A stretch of 38,497 nt of DNA from a virus. This document shows, piece by piece, positions 9,212 to 17,911 of this stretch. The position numbers were made by a program, and so were the translations under genes. The stretch covers positions 1-38,497 of the IMG/VR virus record IMGVR_UViG_3300030106_004514; one strand, given 5' to 3'. The notes beneath the pieces were generated by a model. The model was not told the origin of the DNA, did not search any database, and saw only the letters and a program-made list of their open reading frames with translations. Positions within the stretch are counted from its first letter, which is position 1, and each line of letters starts with the position of its first letter.

Positions 9212-9904
9212 CTAGAGCCAGTAGTCTGCTGAAGACACGTCGTTGACGTAGTTCGCGCTGCCCACGTTCCTGTGTGTCAGGTACTCCTCCAAGGCCGCCT
9301 CCCTCTTTTCAAGCTGATACAGCAATGGCTCGTTTATCGCCGCGTCTGCGATCGCATATTGTTTATATGCGTAAAGGGCGATGAGGTCATGGAATAGTCC
9401 GAGATCATCGATATAGGCAGAGGGGGCGGCGGGATCCCAGCTTACGTTGGAGTCGGGGACATAGGCCAGCCGCAGTGTGGTTGTGATTCTCCCGGTGAAC
9501 ATCAAGATGCCGTCCGTGAAGAAGTAGCTGCCGACCGTAGACTGTAGTGCCGCGAGGCTTTGCACTGGGTTGTACACCACCAGCGGTGTTCCCGTTGTCT
9601 CCCCAGGCCGGTAGGCGGAGATCAACATCTCCAGCCTCTCGCCTGGCGTGGTGGCCAGGGCGCCCACGATTGGGCCGGCAAAGCCCGTCGGGGTTACGGC
9701 AGACAGGTCTAGCTGGATTGCGTCAGTAAGCGTGTACTCTGCCGTGCGCGCGTAGATGCTTGGGTCGTACGTAATGACCTTGTTTCGGAACTCGTTGTAG
9801 CCGACCTGGAGCATCTTTGTGACCAGGTTGTTGGGCACAAAGGTCTGGTCGGGTTCGTCGATGTAGGTCCTGAACGTGTTGATTACAAACTCTGCGTTAG
9901 CCAT
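9212..9904 (-). CDS. Head-to-tail adaptor protein
   Basis: A 230-aa protein located directly between portal and nozzle, the position of T7 gp11 and P22 gp4. The N-terminal helix-rich segment (FVINTFRTYIDEPDQTFVPNNLVTKMLQVGYNEF) is followed by a beta-rich middle and a C-terminal helical part (GLFHDLIALYAYKQYA, then a YQLEKREAALEEYL helix). This helix-beta-helix layout is common in portal-binding adaptors. The start at ATG 9904 overlaps the portal stop as TAATG. The family assignment is by order and fold pattern, not by a signature motif. Confidence 0.75.
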   Translation of the reverse strand: MANAEFVINTFRTYIDEPDQTFVPNNLVTKMLQVGYNEFRNKVITYDPSIYARTAEYTLTDAIQLDLSAVTPTGFAGPIVGALATTPGERLEMLISAYRPGETTGTPLVVYNPVQSLAALQSTVGSYFFTDGILMFTGRITTTLRLAYVPDSNVSWDPAAPSAYIDDLGLFHDLIALYAYKQYAIADAAINEPLLYQLEKREAALEEYLTHRNVGSANYVNDVSSADYWL

Positions 9905-11838
9905 TACGCCGGACCTCCTCTGCGCGAGCCAATGAGGGCTTCGTTGCGATTGGTGATCTTATGCTCTGCCGCGCCAATGCTGCCGTACCGGGACGCGCTG
10001 GCTGCCTGCTGCTGCGCGACCTGGGTTTGCGAGGCAGGAGACGTTTGCGAGCCGATGTTGGCTGCCACGTTCCCTGGGCCTTCTGACATTGCTGTCTGGC
10101 GCGGGAAGATCTTCGCGTTGTTGAGGGCGGTGACGTAGTCGTCGAACGGAGCCCCAGCGGTTGCGATTGAAACCAGAACATCGCGAACGTAGTTCTGCTT
10201 TTCCGGCTCCATGGAGTAGAACTCCGCAGTCTTCATGAACTCCGTGAACACCTGCTTAAAGGCGTCGATGTCGTCGTTGGCGAAGATCTCAATCATGCCG
10301 CCACCGATAATGACCGCGAGCATGTCCCTGGCGTGCGAGAGAGACTGAATCTTCTCAGAGATTCTCTGGTTGCCAGTGCGGAACGATAGCTCGTTCAGGG
10401 CCTCGTCTCGCTCAATCAAGCCCATCTCAAGCAACTGCATGACCTTGGCGTCTCGGTCCTGGGCCTCGTCACGGAACAGGCTCCCGGCCTGGAGGAAGAC
10501 CTCCGGGGCGTCAGAGAGGCTCGTCGACTGTACGGCGTTGTACACCGCGCGCCCGTACTGGTCGAACATGGCCATCATGCGGGGCTCTTGGTAGTGCCTC
10601 TGCATTAGCTTGAGAACGCACTTGGCGGTCTTGGCCACGCCGCGCTCAATGTATTGCTGGGTGATCTGAAGCTGGCTGGTGTCCTGCTCGGTCAGGGTCT
10701 CCATGCCCTTGCCAGACGTGATGCCCACAGCCCTCTTGCCCAGGGTGACGGAGTGGACTCCGCCAACGTCCATCATCTCAGACTGAATCCTCATGATGTT
10801 CTGGGTCACGTATTCGGGCAACGGGGCCGGCATGACCTGCTCTGGGCGAGGCGATGCCGCGTTGTAGTAGATCTTCTCTCCGGCCCTGGACGTGATGGAC
10901 GTAGAAGAAACTCCCGCCGTCTTTGGGATCAACCACTTGGGGTTACCCATAAGCTCCACGTTCTGGATCATCTGAGACCGTGCGCGGTTGTACAGAAGTT
11001 GCAAATCCAACAGCGGAGCCAGGAAGCTGATGCCCCAAAGACGGCGGTCGACTTCTGTGTAGCGGACGATCTGAACAGGGAACATGTCCTTGTCCTTGAC
11101 CGCCTTGTACAGATACGTGTTGCCGACAATCATCGCGCACCGGCCATCGCGCCAGTAGATCTCATAGAACTCCACCCGGTTGCGCGGGGGAGAGTTCGAC
11201 ACGCCAGTGCTGACAACGCCGTAGTTCAAGTCCTCGGCCTTGGGGGCCTCATCAATCTGCTTTGAGTGCTCGGGGAACGTCTTCTTCAAGGACTCCCTGG
11301 TCACAAAGCGGCGCAGGCCAATCCACTGGCTGTCGTCAGGATCAATAACCCCAGGCTCAAAGAAGATGTCGTGAGGCCGGTAGACGTCCGTCTTAACCTT
11401 CCCCGTGCCGGGGTCGTAGAACGAGTGAAGGGCCGCCGTGCCGAACTGAAGCAAGATCTGAATAAGCTTCTCAAGCTTCCACTTCATCCCGTCTTCGTGC
11501 CAGTAGTAGCGAAGGGCGATCTCACAAGACTTCGCCTTGACGATGTCTTCGTTAGACGGAGAGGCAGGAAGCACGGCCATCGAGGGGTAGCTCAGGGCCA
11601 GTCGACTCAACACGTTGCGGTACATGTTGACAAGCAGGTTGACCGTAACCTTTGTCTGGCCTTCAGAGTTGGCCATGCGACCACGGTCTAGCTGGGTGAT
11701 GCGCCGGTTGTCGTTAATCCACTGACGACCCTCAAGGAAGCGAGCGGAAATGTTCCAAAGCCTGCGCTCGGCAGACTTCTCCGTCTTCGAGGACTCAATG
11801 ATTCCTCGGATGTTTTGGGGGAACTTGTCTTTAATCAT
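9904..11838 (-). CDS. Portal protein
   Basis: A 644-aa protein, the usual length for portals of short-tailed phages. The N-terminus (residues 18-60: KTEKSAERRLWNISARFLEG, then QWINDNRRITQLDRGR) and the block around residues 60-100 (VTVNLLVNMYRNVLSRL) are typical. The wing region (FFEPGVIDPDDSQW near 150) and a long helical stem (MRIQSEMMDVGGVHSVTLGK near 350) also fit. Portals form the 12-subunit ring at one capsid vertex through which DNA enters and leaves. Unusually, this gene lies after the capsid gene, separated from it by two small genes. The C-terminal 60 residues are Gln/Ala/Ser-rich and probably flexible. Confidence 0.85.
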   Translation of the reverse strand: MIKDKFPQNIRGIIESSKTEKSAERRLWNISARFLEGRQWINDNRRITQLDRGRMANSEGQTKVTVNLLVNMYRNVLSRLALSYPSMAVLPASPSNEDIVKAKSCEIALRYYWHEDGMKWKLEKLIQILLQFGTAALHSFYDPGTGKVKTDVYRPHDIFFEPGVIDPDDSQWIGLRRFVTRESLKKTFPEHSKQIDEAPKAEDLNYGVVSTGVSNSPPRNRVEFYEIYWRDGRCAMIVGNTYLYKAVKDKDMFPVQIVRYTEVDRRLWGISFLAPLLDLQLLYNRARSQMIQNVELMGNPKWLIPKTAGVSSTSITSRAGEKIYYNAASPRPEQVMPAPLPEYVTQNIMRIQSEMMDVGGVHSVTLGKRAVGITSGKGMETLTEQDTSQLQITQQYIERGVAKTAKCVLKLMQRHYQEPRMMAMFDQYGRAVYNAVQSTSLSDAPEVFLQAGSLFRDEAQDRDAKVMQLLEMGLIERDEALNELSFRTGNQRISEKIQSLSHARDMLAVIIGGGMIEIFANDDIDAFKQVFTEFMKTAEFYSMEPEKQNYVRDVLVSIATAGAPFDDYVTALNNAKIFPRQTAMSEGPGNVAANIGSQTSPASQTQVAQQQAASASRYGSIGAAEHKITNRNEALIGSRRGGPA

Positions 11839-12170
11839 AGCCCCTTCAACCCGTACTCATCCATAAACCCACTAGAGGGATCTCGGTACTTGGCGGACGG
11901 AGACGTCTTGTAGTCATACGCAGACTTCAATCCCGCGCCAACAACGCCCATGTCAATGCCGCTGCCAGAGCCAAAAGAAGACGCGAGAGACCCGGCGCCC
12001 GCCAAAAGAGGGTTGCCGGTGGCGGTGCCGTAAAGCTGAAGCCCCTTCCCTCCAAGGTCTAGCGCCTTAGACAAAAAGCCCTTATCTTTCTTTGGGCCGC
12101 CGCTGAACTGCATAGCGGCAGCCTGACGCGGCGAGTAGGCCCGCTCCGCCATGCCCGTAAGGTCAGCCAT
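11835..12170 (-). CDS. Small glycine-rich virion-associated protein
   Basis: A 111-aa protein with a glycine/serine/alanine-rich middle (residues 50-85: NPLLAGAGSLASSFGSGSG) and basic N-terminal half (GGPKKDKGFLSK). The chosen start is ATG 12170, with GGAGA 5 nt upstream and an 8-nt overlap with the previous stop. A longer reading from 12194 has no better ribosome site. The end overlaps the portal start by 4 nt (ATGA), so it is coupled to portal translation. The composition resembles small internal or ejection-type head proteins, but no family was recognised. Confidence 0.65.
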   Translation of the reverse strand: MADLTGMAERAYSPRQAAAMQFSGGPKKDKGFLSKALDLGGKGLQLYGTATGNPLLAGAGSLASSFGSGSGIDMGVVGAGLKSAYDYKTSPSAKYRDPSSGFMDEYGLKGL

Positions 12171-12354
12171 GATTGTCTCCATACACGACGTCAAACACAG
12201 GGACGTTGGACAGGTCCCCTTGTCTGGCGAGAAGAATATCCTCCTCTATCTTCACCTTCTTGATCAAAAGGTAAACGTAGTAGGAGACCAAAAAAAGGCA
12301 AAGCGCCCCCATCAACAAAGCGAGTGAAGCTAAGATGATGAGGACGCTTTGCAC
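12163..12354 (-). CDS. Small single-pass membrane protein
   Basis: A 63-aa protein. Residues 3-27 (VLIILASLALLMGALCLFLVSYYVYLLI) form one long transmembrane helix, followed by a basic stretch KKVK and an acidic soluble tail. The start is taken as GTG 12354 because GGAGGT lies 6 nt upstream; a longer frame back to 12435 would run into the capsid gene. It lies between the capsid and portal genes. One-helix proteins here could be a pinholin or a membrane anchor for assembly; neither can be shown. Confidence 0.7.
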   Translation of the reverse strand: MQSVLIILASLALLMGALCLFLVSYYVYLLIKKVKIEEDILLARQGDLSNVPVFDVVYGDNHG

Positions 12355-12383
12355 AGGGAGACCTCCGGGGCCCAAGGGATGGG

Positions 12384-13772
12384 CTACAGGAGAGTCAGAC
12401 CTGCAAGAATCGCGTTGCGATTCGGCTGTACGCACACGGTGTTGTAGTACCAGCGGTAGTAGCCCTCATACGAATCCTGGTTCTGGACTCGAAGGAGGAC
12501 GTCGCCGTCCACATCCGCGAAACCGTGAGGCTGAAGCTCCAGGAGCTTCCACGTGTCGGTCTTGAGGAAGATGAGACCGCCGTTGGCAACGTGGCGGGAG
12601 GTCTTGAGCGGCATGTTGCCGTAAGACAGCCCGCTGAAGCCGCCGTTGAACGCTCCCGACTTCTCGCCGCTGACGTTCTGCACCGCGTTCGACGCGCCGG
12701 CGGTAAGCTGGAACAGGGCCGCATACTTCTGGCGCTGGAGCGGGTTCATCAGAATGATGTTCGGCTCCGTGCCAGAGGTGTTGAGCACCGTGTCCATGAC
12801 TGCCTGGATTCGGGTGAGCCCGATGTCCGCTCGGTCATGGTTGCCTGCCGTGGCCATGGTGATCGCCGTCGACTGCAAGGCCGTAGCCGTGTTCGTCGCC
12901 GTCGTTCGGTCCACGGTGAAGTGCGTAGGCTCTGCGATGTTGCCGAAGATGCCGACCGGCTGGGTGCCGATGACGGCTTCGATAGCAACATCCGCAGGAG
13001 CGTTGCCCTGGGTGTCAGGCATACGAACAGCGCACGCGACTCCGTCCGGGAGCCCGGTGAGATCGAGATCGTTGACCGCAGCGGCTCGCATGGTGAACGT
13101 GCGGTTGGCGAAGTCGAACGGCGTGCCAGCCGCCTGGAGGTCACCGTAAGCGTTCGGACCACCGCCCCATGTGGCGATCGTCTCATACGTGTCCATGCGG
13201 ATGAACTCGATTCGGAGATCGACAGGAGCCGCGAGGTTCGCTGCGATGTTGTGAAGCGTTTGAAGCTTCTCAAGATCACCGAAGAACTCGTAGGTCATCG
13301 GGCCTGCGGCGTTGGTCTTGTTCTCGTGCTCGTTGATGAAGCCCAGAACGCGACCACCGGAGACCATGCTGCGGTCTGCCTCGTTCTTGACGTCGGTGAC
13401 GAGCTTCTTCATCTCGGCATCCATCCACCCGATGAACGAGTTGGGGCCGCCCTTGCCAGCCGAAGCCATGGCAGGGCCGGTGACCTGGAATCGTCCGTAC
13501 AGGTACGCGGATGTGATCTGAAGACGGTTGAAGCCCTGCTGACCGGCAACCGGAAGGGTTCCGCCCTCAGCCCGGTAGCCCACGCCCGAGTTACGGTCGA
13601 GGTGTACGGGAATGATGGCGACCTTGCCGTTCCAGTCCACGGTGGTCTTCTGCATGAGTTCGAGGACCATTACCTCGTTGTTAAGCTGCTCCTGGACCGG
13701 CCCAAGGTAGAATTCCTTGAGGATCGCGGCCAGGGTCCCTGGGGCTGCCAGGGTTCCTACTGTCGCTGTCAT
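12384..13772 (-). CDS. Major capsid protein
   Basis: A 462-aa protein following a scaffold gene. It begins MTATVGTLAAPGTLAAILKEF and has the N-terminal helix, the NSGVGYRAEGGTLPVAGQQ segment (an E-loop-like region near residue 62), a spine helix (SFIGWMDAEMKKLVTDVKNEADRSM, residues 115-140) and long beta-rich A and P domain sequence seen in HK97-fold capsid proteins of podoviruses. It starts at ATG 13772 behind GGGAG. There is no protease gene nearby, so if the prohead matures by cleavage the enzyme is not evident. Confidence 0.8.
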   Translation of the reverse strand: MTATVGTLAAPGTLAAILKEFYLGPVQEQLNNEVMVLELMQKTTVDWNGKVAIIPVHLDRNSGVGYRAEGGTLPVAGQQGFNRLQITSAYLYGRFQVTGPAMASAGKGGPNSFIGWMDAEMKKLVTDVKNEADRSMVSGGRVLGFINEHENKTNAAGPMTYEFFGDLEKLQTLHNIAANLAAPVDLRIEFIRMDTYETIATWGGGPNAYGDLQAAGTPFDFANRTFTMRAAAVNDLDLTGLPDGVACAVRMPDTQGNAPADVAIEAVIGTQPVGIFGNIAEPTHFTVDRTTATNTATALQSTAITMATAGNHDRADIGLTRIQAVMDTVLNTSGTEPNIILMNPLQRQKYAALFQLTAGASNAVQNVSGEKSGAFNGGFSGLSYGNMPLKTSRHVANGGLIFLKTDTWKLLELQPHGFADVDGDVLLRVQNQDSYEGYYRWYYNTVCVQPNRNAILAGLTLL

Positions 13773-13786
13773 GGTGAGTTACTCCC

Positions 13787-14635
13787 TCATCCAAATGGGT
13801 TGTTGCTGAGGAACTTCCGCAAAGCGGAGGTGCCCTCATCGATAGACAGAAGCTTCGTTGTCTCAGGCGGGCTTTGCATTTGCATGTCGCCAGATGACTC
13901 GACACGAGGAGCAGCCTCCGGCGCTGGCTGAGACGGAGTCTGTTCGAGTCCGTTCTCGGCAAGATACCGGGCGATGGCTGCTTCCTCGATGCCGCCCACC
14001 TGAGCGGTGTAATGCTCGGCAACCTGAAGCGCGGTCACGTCTGGGTTGTCGGCAACAGCCTGGTAGATTACCTCACGAGGAACCGACGGGAATGAAGCAA
14101 GCGCATGATCAACCTCGGCTTCGAGTTGCTGGCCTGCAACTGCGACTTCCTGTTGATAGATGCGCTCGTTAATTCCACCAAACTCGGCACGGATCTTGTT
14201 GACCAACTCCTGGTTAGACGAGCCCTCTTCCTTGAGAAGCTCCTCTAGCCAAGCAGCGTCAGAACCGCTTTCCTCTTTGGTAGCCTTAGGGGGAGCAGCA
14301 GGGGCCGTAGCTTGACTTGCTCTAGCCTGCTCAAGCTCGGCCGACAGTCTGTCGATCTCGCTCTTGAAGCCATTGCGCGCGTCAAGCACCTGCTTGAACC
14401 GGTTATACGGGACTCGGTGGCCCGGAGCAGGGTCTTCTTCAGCAGCGGGGCTGTGGTCCGCGACCTCTGAATTGCCTGCATCTCCCTCTCCTTCCGCATT
14501 TGCTTGTACGTCCTCAGCGGGGTCGGACGCTGCCTCTTGGGCCTGTGGAGTTTCACTGGGCTGCTCCTCTGCGGGGACATCCCCGTTGAGGAAATCGGCC
14601 AAAAGACTTTGATCTTCCTGACTTAGCATGCTCAA
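13787..14635 (-). CDS. Capsid scaffolding protein
   Basis: A 282-aa acidic protein immediately upstream of the capsid gene. Residues 15-90 are low-complexity and rich in Glu, Pro, Ala and Gln. Residues 95-125 form a coiled coil (NRFKQVLDARNGFKSEIDRL, then SAELEQARAS). The C-terminus is amphipathic and basic (TSALRKFLSNNPFG), the kind of tail that binds capsid subunits. The start is TTG 14635, because AAGGAGA lies 6 nt before it. ATG 14629 is possible but 12 nt from that site. Position, acidity and coiled coil together support scaffold. Confidence 0.75.
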   Translation of the reverse strand: MSMLSQEDQSLLADFLNGDVPAEEQPSETPQAQEAASDPAEDVQANAEGEGDAGNSEVADHSPAAEEDPAPGHRVPYNRFKQVLDARNGFKSEIDRLSAELEQARASQATAPAAPPKATKEESGSDAAWLEELLKEEGSSNQELVNKIRAEFGGINERIYQQEVAVAGQQLEAEVDHALASFPSVPREVIYQAVADNPDVTALQVAEHYTAQVGGIEEAAIARYLAENGLEQTPSQPAPEAAPRVESSGDMQMQSPPETTKLLSIDEGTSALRKFLSNNPFG

Positions 14636-14668
14636 TGAAATCTCCTTCGGTTAACGCTCGACAGCGAA

Positions 14669-16270
14669 TTATTTCAACGTTGACGTATCCATCAACGAGG
14701 ACATGTTGTGCGGAACGCCCCAGCGATCTGAGTTCGCCTTGGCATGCACTTTGTTGAAGACCTTGCCAGTGTTCAGTTCAAACTGCAACATCTCGCGCAC
14801 ATTGGTGGGCTCACGCGAATGAACCTCTTCGGTCATGGCGTCTAGCTGGTCTATGCCCATTAGTGTCAACGCATAGGCGAAGATCATGTCGTCGTGGCGC
14901 TTTGACTGGGCAACAGGCTTTCCCTTGTCGTTGTAGATGAACGTGTTCATCTCGAACTTCATGCGGTCGTCGACCACGTCTAGCCAGTTCTTTGAAACGT
15001 ATTCGTGGAGCCGGCTTATCATCACGGGCCTGGTCGACACGTTTGTGTTGAATCCGATCTTCTCGACGAACCGCTCGCCCATCTTGTCGTACTGGGTTCG
15101 CTTAAACACGTATGCGTAGTCGTTGCCCATAAGGTGCTCAAGGACCGCAAGCCCATACGAGTTGCTCTCCACCACGCACAAGGCGTCGAACTTCTTCGCC
15201 TCCTGGTGGACCCGCTCGGAAAACTCGTGAGGAGACATCCGTTGGTAGAACGTAGAGCACACAAACGGAGACTTCTTGTCTGTCACGTCCATGACACAAA
15301 AGGCCGAGAAGTCCCCGCTGGGGCTGCCAGAGGCCACGTCAACGCCCATGGCATACACGCGCCAGGGCTGGGGCTCTGAGTACGTGCGGTACCCATGGTG
15401 GCACTGCACGTGCGGGAAGATCACATCAAAGAACTTCTCTCCAGACGTAATGAACGCCTGCTCTGCTGTGGCCGGGTACTCCTGAAGAAGGGTGTTCCAG
15501 TTGCCCATACACTTGACCTGGTAGGTCTCGTGCAGCCAGTTCGCCTGGCCATCTGTTAGCTCGAAGTCCTCGGCATAGGTTTTGATCTTCGGATGTAGCT
15601 GGCCCTTGTACTTCTTCTTGTAGTAGCCGCGCTCTTCCATCCAGGGGAAGAAGACCTTCTTGAACCCGTTCTCCTCGCTGGCCCACATGCGGTGGGCGTC
15701 GTTCATGCCGTTCGCGGTGGTCTCCAGGACAATCTCCGCGTTGGGCCCCAGGGTCGGATAAGTAGACGCGATCGTCTTCTCAGGGTCTGGCCAGAACGCA
15801 AACTCCGAGCAGTGAAGCGCCTGGAGCGTGGTGCCACGAATACCCTCAGAGGCCGCAGTCGCAACCTTGATCATCCCGCCGTGGTAGAACCGCATCTCTC
15901 GCGTGTTCGACCGCTCTGTCGAGAACTGAAGGAACTTCGGCAGATAGGTATAGAACCGCTTGTAGATATCAAATATCGACTCTGCGGACTCGATCTGATG
16001 AGCAAGAACACCCACCTTGAAGTTGGGCGTCAGCAGGGCCCTCCAGAAGTTCCGAGCCGCCACGACCGTCGTCATGCCAAGCTGGCGAGCTTTGAGGATG
16101 TAGACCCAGGGGTTCTCCTCCAGGTTCGCCATGAACCGCTCCTGGGCGTCGTTCATGACAAACGGGACAACGTTGCCCTTCTTGTCGACGATCTTCAGGT
16201 AGCGGGAGAAATAGTGGAAGTCCCTCGCGCACGCCTGAATCTCCTGGAGGACTCTGGGGTCCGTCGCCAT
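14669..16270 (-). CDS. terL: Terminase large subunit
   Basis: A 533-aa packaging motor. Walker A-type residues LKARQLGMTT lie at about 59-68, the Walker B/catalytic Glu region LHCSEFAFW at 152-160 and the coupling motif LETTANG at 182-188. The C-terminal RNase H-fold nuclease begins at MGVDVASGSPSGD (first Asp at 311) and includes CVVESN near 370 and the HDD motif before MIFAYAL near 485. It cuts concatemeric DNA and pumps it through the portal using ATP. The start at ATG 16270 overlaps the small-subunit stop as TAATG. Whether packaging is headful or site-specific cannot be told from the sequence alone. Confidence 0.9.
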   Translation of the reverse strand: MATDPRVLQEIQACARDFHYFSRYLKIVDKKGNVVPFVMNDAQERFMANLEENPWVYILKARQLGMTTVVAARNFWRALLTPNFKVGVLAHQIESAESIFDIYKRFYTYLPKFLQFSTERSNTREMRFYHGGMIKVATAASEGIRGTTLQALHCSEFAFWPDPEKTIASTYPTLGPNAEIVLETTANGMNDAHRMWASEENGFKKVFFPWMEERGYYKKKYKGQLHPKIKTYAEDFELTDGQANWLHETYQVKCMGNWNTLLQEYPATAEQAFITSGEKFFDVIFPHVQCHHGYRTYSEPQPWRVYAMGVDVASGSPSGDFSAFCVMDVTDKKSPFVCSTFYQRMSPHEFSERVHQEAKKFDALCVVESNSYGLAVLEHLMGNDYAYVFKRTQYDKMGERFVEKIGFNTNVSTRPVMISRLHEYVSKNWLDVVDDRMKFEMNTFIYNDKGKPVAQSKRHDDMIFAYALTLMGIDQLDAMTEEVHSREPTNVREMLQFELNTGKVFNKVHAKANSDRWGVPHNMSSLMDTSTLK

Positions 16271-16755
16271 TAGTTAACGGATTGCTCGCGCTGGATTCGC
16301 TCAAGCTCCTCAGCGATGTCCCCTTCTGACACGACGCCGTCTTTGAGCGAGTTCGTCTTGGCCCTGACATACTCAAGCTCCGCTTCGGCCTTCTCGATCG
16401 TAAGCTCGTCGATGCGCTCCTGGGCCGCCTGAGACATCCGAGACTTCATCTTGAACTCGTCAGTCGTGCGCTCAAGAGCCCAGGCTAGAGCGCGCCAATC
16501 CTTCTGGCCGTGCTCGATCAACTGCTCCAGCATGTCGCCACGGGCTGCGCTGCGGGCGGCCTCGTACCGATACGAGAACTCCTGCAAGGATTCGTGAGCG
16601 GTCGTGCTCTTGCCCTGATAAGCCCAGGACTTCAAAGACGATTTGCTGATGCCAACGGCGTCAGCGATCATCTGAAGGGTGAACCCTCTCTTGGCGAGAG
16701 CGTAGATGTCCTCAGCCACTGCGGGCGTGAGTTTATTTGGGCAACGCTTGGCCAC
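16270..16755 (-). CDS. terS: Terminase small subunit
   Basis: A 161-aa protein with a helix-turn-helix near the N-terminus (residues 24-46: RGFTLQMIADAVGISKSSLK, then SW), then a long helical, coiled-coil oligomerisation region (residues 70-135) and an acidic C-terminus. Its position immediately before the large subunit (TAATG overlap) and this layout are those of small terminases, which recognise the phage DNA. The start is GTG 16755 with GGAGG about 10 nt upstream, overlapping the previous gene by 23 nt. Confidence 0.8.
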   Translation of the reverse strand: MAKRCPNKLTPAVAEDIYALAKRGFTLQMIADAVGISKSSLKSWAYQGKSTTAHESLQEFSYRYEAARSAARGDMLEQLIEHGQKDWRALAWALERTTDEFKMKSRMSQAAQERIDELTIEKAEAELEYVRAKTNSLKDGVVSEGDIAEELERIQREQSVN

Positions 16756-17212
16756 GGCAGAACTTCCTCCATAGAACCGTCTGCTCTCTGGTGGGCTGAT
16801 GAGAGGACAAGATCTTGTGATACGTCGTCATGAACGACACCAGGTCTAGGCCGAACTTCGGGAGGTCAAACCCCTGGCCAACCTCGTTCTGAGGGGCGTT
16901 GTTCATCAGGCGCTTGTTCATCTGGCGAAGCACGTCACGGCACATGCGGTGACGCTTCGAGAGCGCGCTGTTGCTAACCCCCGACAGCATCTGAAGGCAC
17001 TGGCCAACCTCGGCCATGGCGATAGCCCGGGTCGCCATTGCGTTCGTGCGCTCTTCCATCTTGCCGGGGTTGTAGAACAAAACGTCTACGCTTCGCTTGA
17101 TCTCCTGAAGGCAATCCGCCAGAAGGCCCTCGATGATCTCAAACTGAGAGAGCGGCTGCGCGATAATCTCTTCGCCATCGCCAGCCTCGGCAAGAATGAC
17201 CTCTTTAGCCAC
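16733..17212 (-). CDS. Hypothetical protein upstream of terminase
   Basis: A 159-aa, mostly helical protein. The start is taken at GTG 17212, with GGAG 7 nt upstream and an 8-nt overlap with the previous stop; an upstream frame to 17251 has no better site. Residues 20-45 and 60-90 are amphipathic helices, and a Lys/Arg-rich section follows (ALSKRHRMCRDVLRQMNKRL, residues 85-105). No membrane segment or known motif was seen. It overlaps the small terminase gene, so a role near packaging or DNA metabolism is possible but not shown. Confidence 0.6.
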   Translation of the reverse strand: MAKEVILAEAGDGEEIIAQPLSQFEIIEGLLADCLQEIKRSVDVLFYNPGKMEERTNAMATRAIAMAEVGQCLQMLSGVSNSALSKRHRMCRDVLRQMNKRLMNNAPQNEVGQGFDLPKFGLDLVSFMTTYHKILSSHQPTREQTVLWRKFCRGQALPK

Positions 17213-17486
17213 GGTGTCGCTCCAGAAGCTGCACGAGACCAAACTGACCATGGACCCGAGAAAGGGTCTTGAAGTGGTCCAGCATGAACAGAACGACGCG
17301 CTCCGGCGAAACGCCCATGCGGGTAGACAGGCCGATCAGGAGATCCTCCAGCGGCTGGTCCACATCCGACACCGTCAGCTTCACGAGGTTTCGAGGGCGG
17401 CCAACCGGCAATGCCTCGGTCGATGTAGCCTTCTTCTTCGCGGGGGCCTTCTTCTTCGCTGGAGCTTTCTTCTTTTCGGTCGCCAT
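17205..17486 (-). CDS. Small protein with a histone H1-like Lys/Ala/Pro tail
   Basis: A 93-aa protein starting MATEKKKAPAKKKAPAKKKA at ATG 17486, which overlaps the stop of the transglycosylase gene as TGATG. Residues 4-20 are tandem KKKAPA repeats as in bacterial and eukaryotic H1-like DNA-binding tails. The rest (PVGRPRNLVKLTVSDVDQPL, then helices to residue 93) is a small alpha/beta domain reminiscent of ribbon-helix-helix proteins. It probably binds DNA, perhaps condensing or marking it near the packaging genes; this is inference. Confidence 0.65.
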   Translation of the reverse strand: MATEKKKAPAKKKAPAKKKATSTEALPVGRPRNLVKLTVSDVDQPLEDLLIGLSTRMGVSPERVVLFMLDHFKTLSRVHGQFGLVQLLERHRG

Positions 17487-17911
17487 CAGTTGGCTCCTCT
17501 TGGTCTTTTGAGAACCCTGATGCGCTTTCGGACGAGCTTGGCGAATGCACGGCTCCTCCTGTAGCACTGATTCCCTGAATTCCAGTGGCATAGCCACTTG
17601 CTTCCGTATCTCTTCTGGTACCGGACTATGGCCCCTATCCCTGACTTAATCAAGTCACAGCCTTCAAAACGGCCAGAATCGCAGTGGAACACAGGCTTGA
17701 CCTGCAACGGGCCATGGGCCCCACGAGAGCTAACGGCCTCCCGGTTGAAGCGGCTCTCTGTATACGACAGAGCTACCGCAACAGCCGGGTCAACGCCGCC
17801 ATCGTGAGCAGCCACGCCCACCTCGACGCAAGTCTCGTAACGCTCCAGGCCAAGAGCCAGGGAAGGCCAGACAGAAGCCTGAGCGCACAAGAACATCACG
17901 TAGAAGACCAC
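17486..17911 (-). CDS. Secreted SLT-type lytic transglycosylase
   Basis: A 141-aa protein with a hydrophobic N-terminus (residues 1-22) that looks like a signal or anchor sequence. The transglycosylase core is ALSYTESRFNREAVSSRGAH, then GPLQVKP. The Glu in the SYTESRF motif is the expected catalytic acid and GPLQVKP matches the following conserved turn. Three Cys pairs could form disulphides outside the cytoplasm. It cleaves peptidoglycan glycan strands. GTG 17911 is preferred because GGGAGG lies 5 nt upstream; ATG 17896 (TGATG) is the alternative. It sits far from the endolysin gene, among replication and packaging genes. Confidence 0.8.
   Translation of the reverse strand: MVFYVMFLCAQASVWPSLALGLERYETCVEVGVAAHDGGVDPAVAVALSYTESRFNREAVSSRGAHGPLQVKPVFHCDSGRFEGCDLIKSGIGAIVRYQKRYGSKWLCHWNSGNQCYRRSRAFAKLVRKRIRVLKRPRGAN

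Noticed and set aside
12525-13931. Long open frame (468 codons) on the plus strand opposite the capsid gene
   Set aside because: GC-rich genes leave long open frames on the opposite strand. The product is arginine/valine-rich with no domain, no ribosome site, and lies entirely over capsid and scaffold genes.
17205-17597. Longer version of the Lys/Ala-tail protein starting at 17597
   Set aside because: It would overlap the transglycosylase gene by over 100 bp; ATG 17486 in TGATG fits the pattern of its neighbours.
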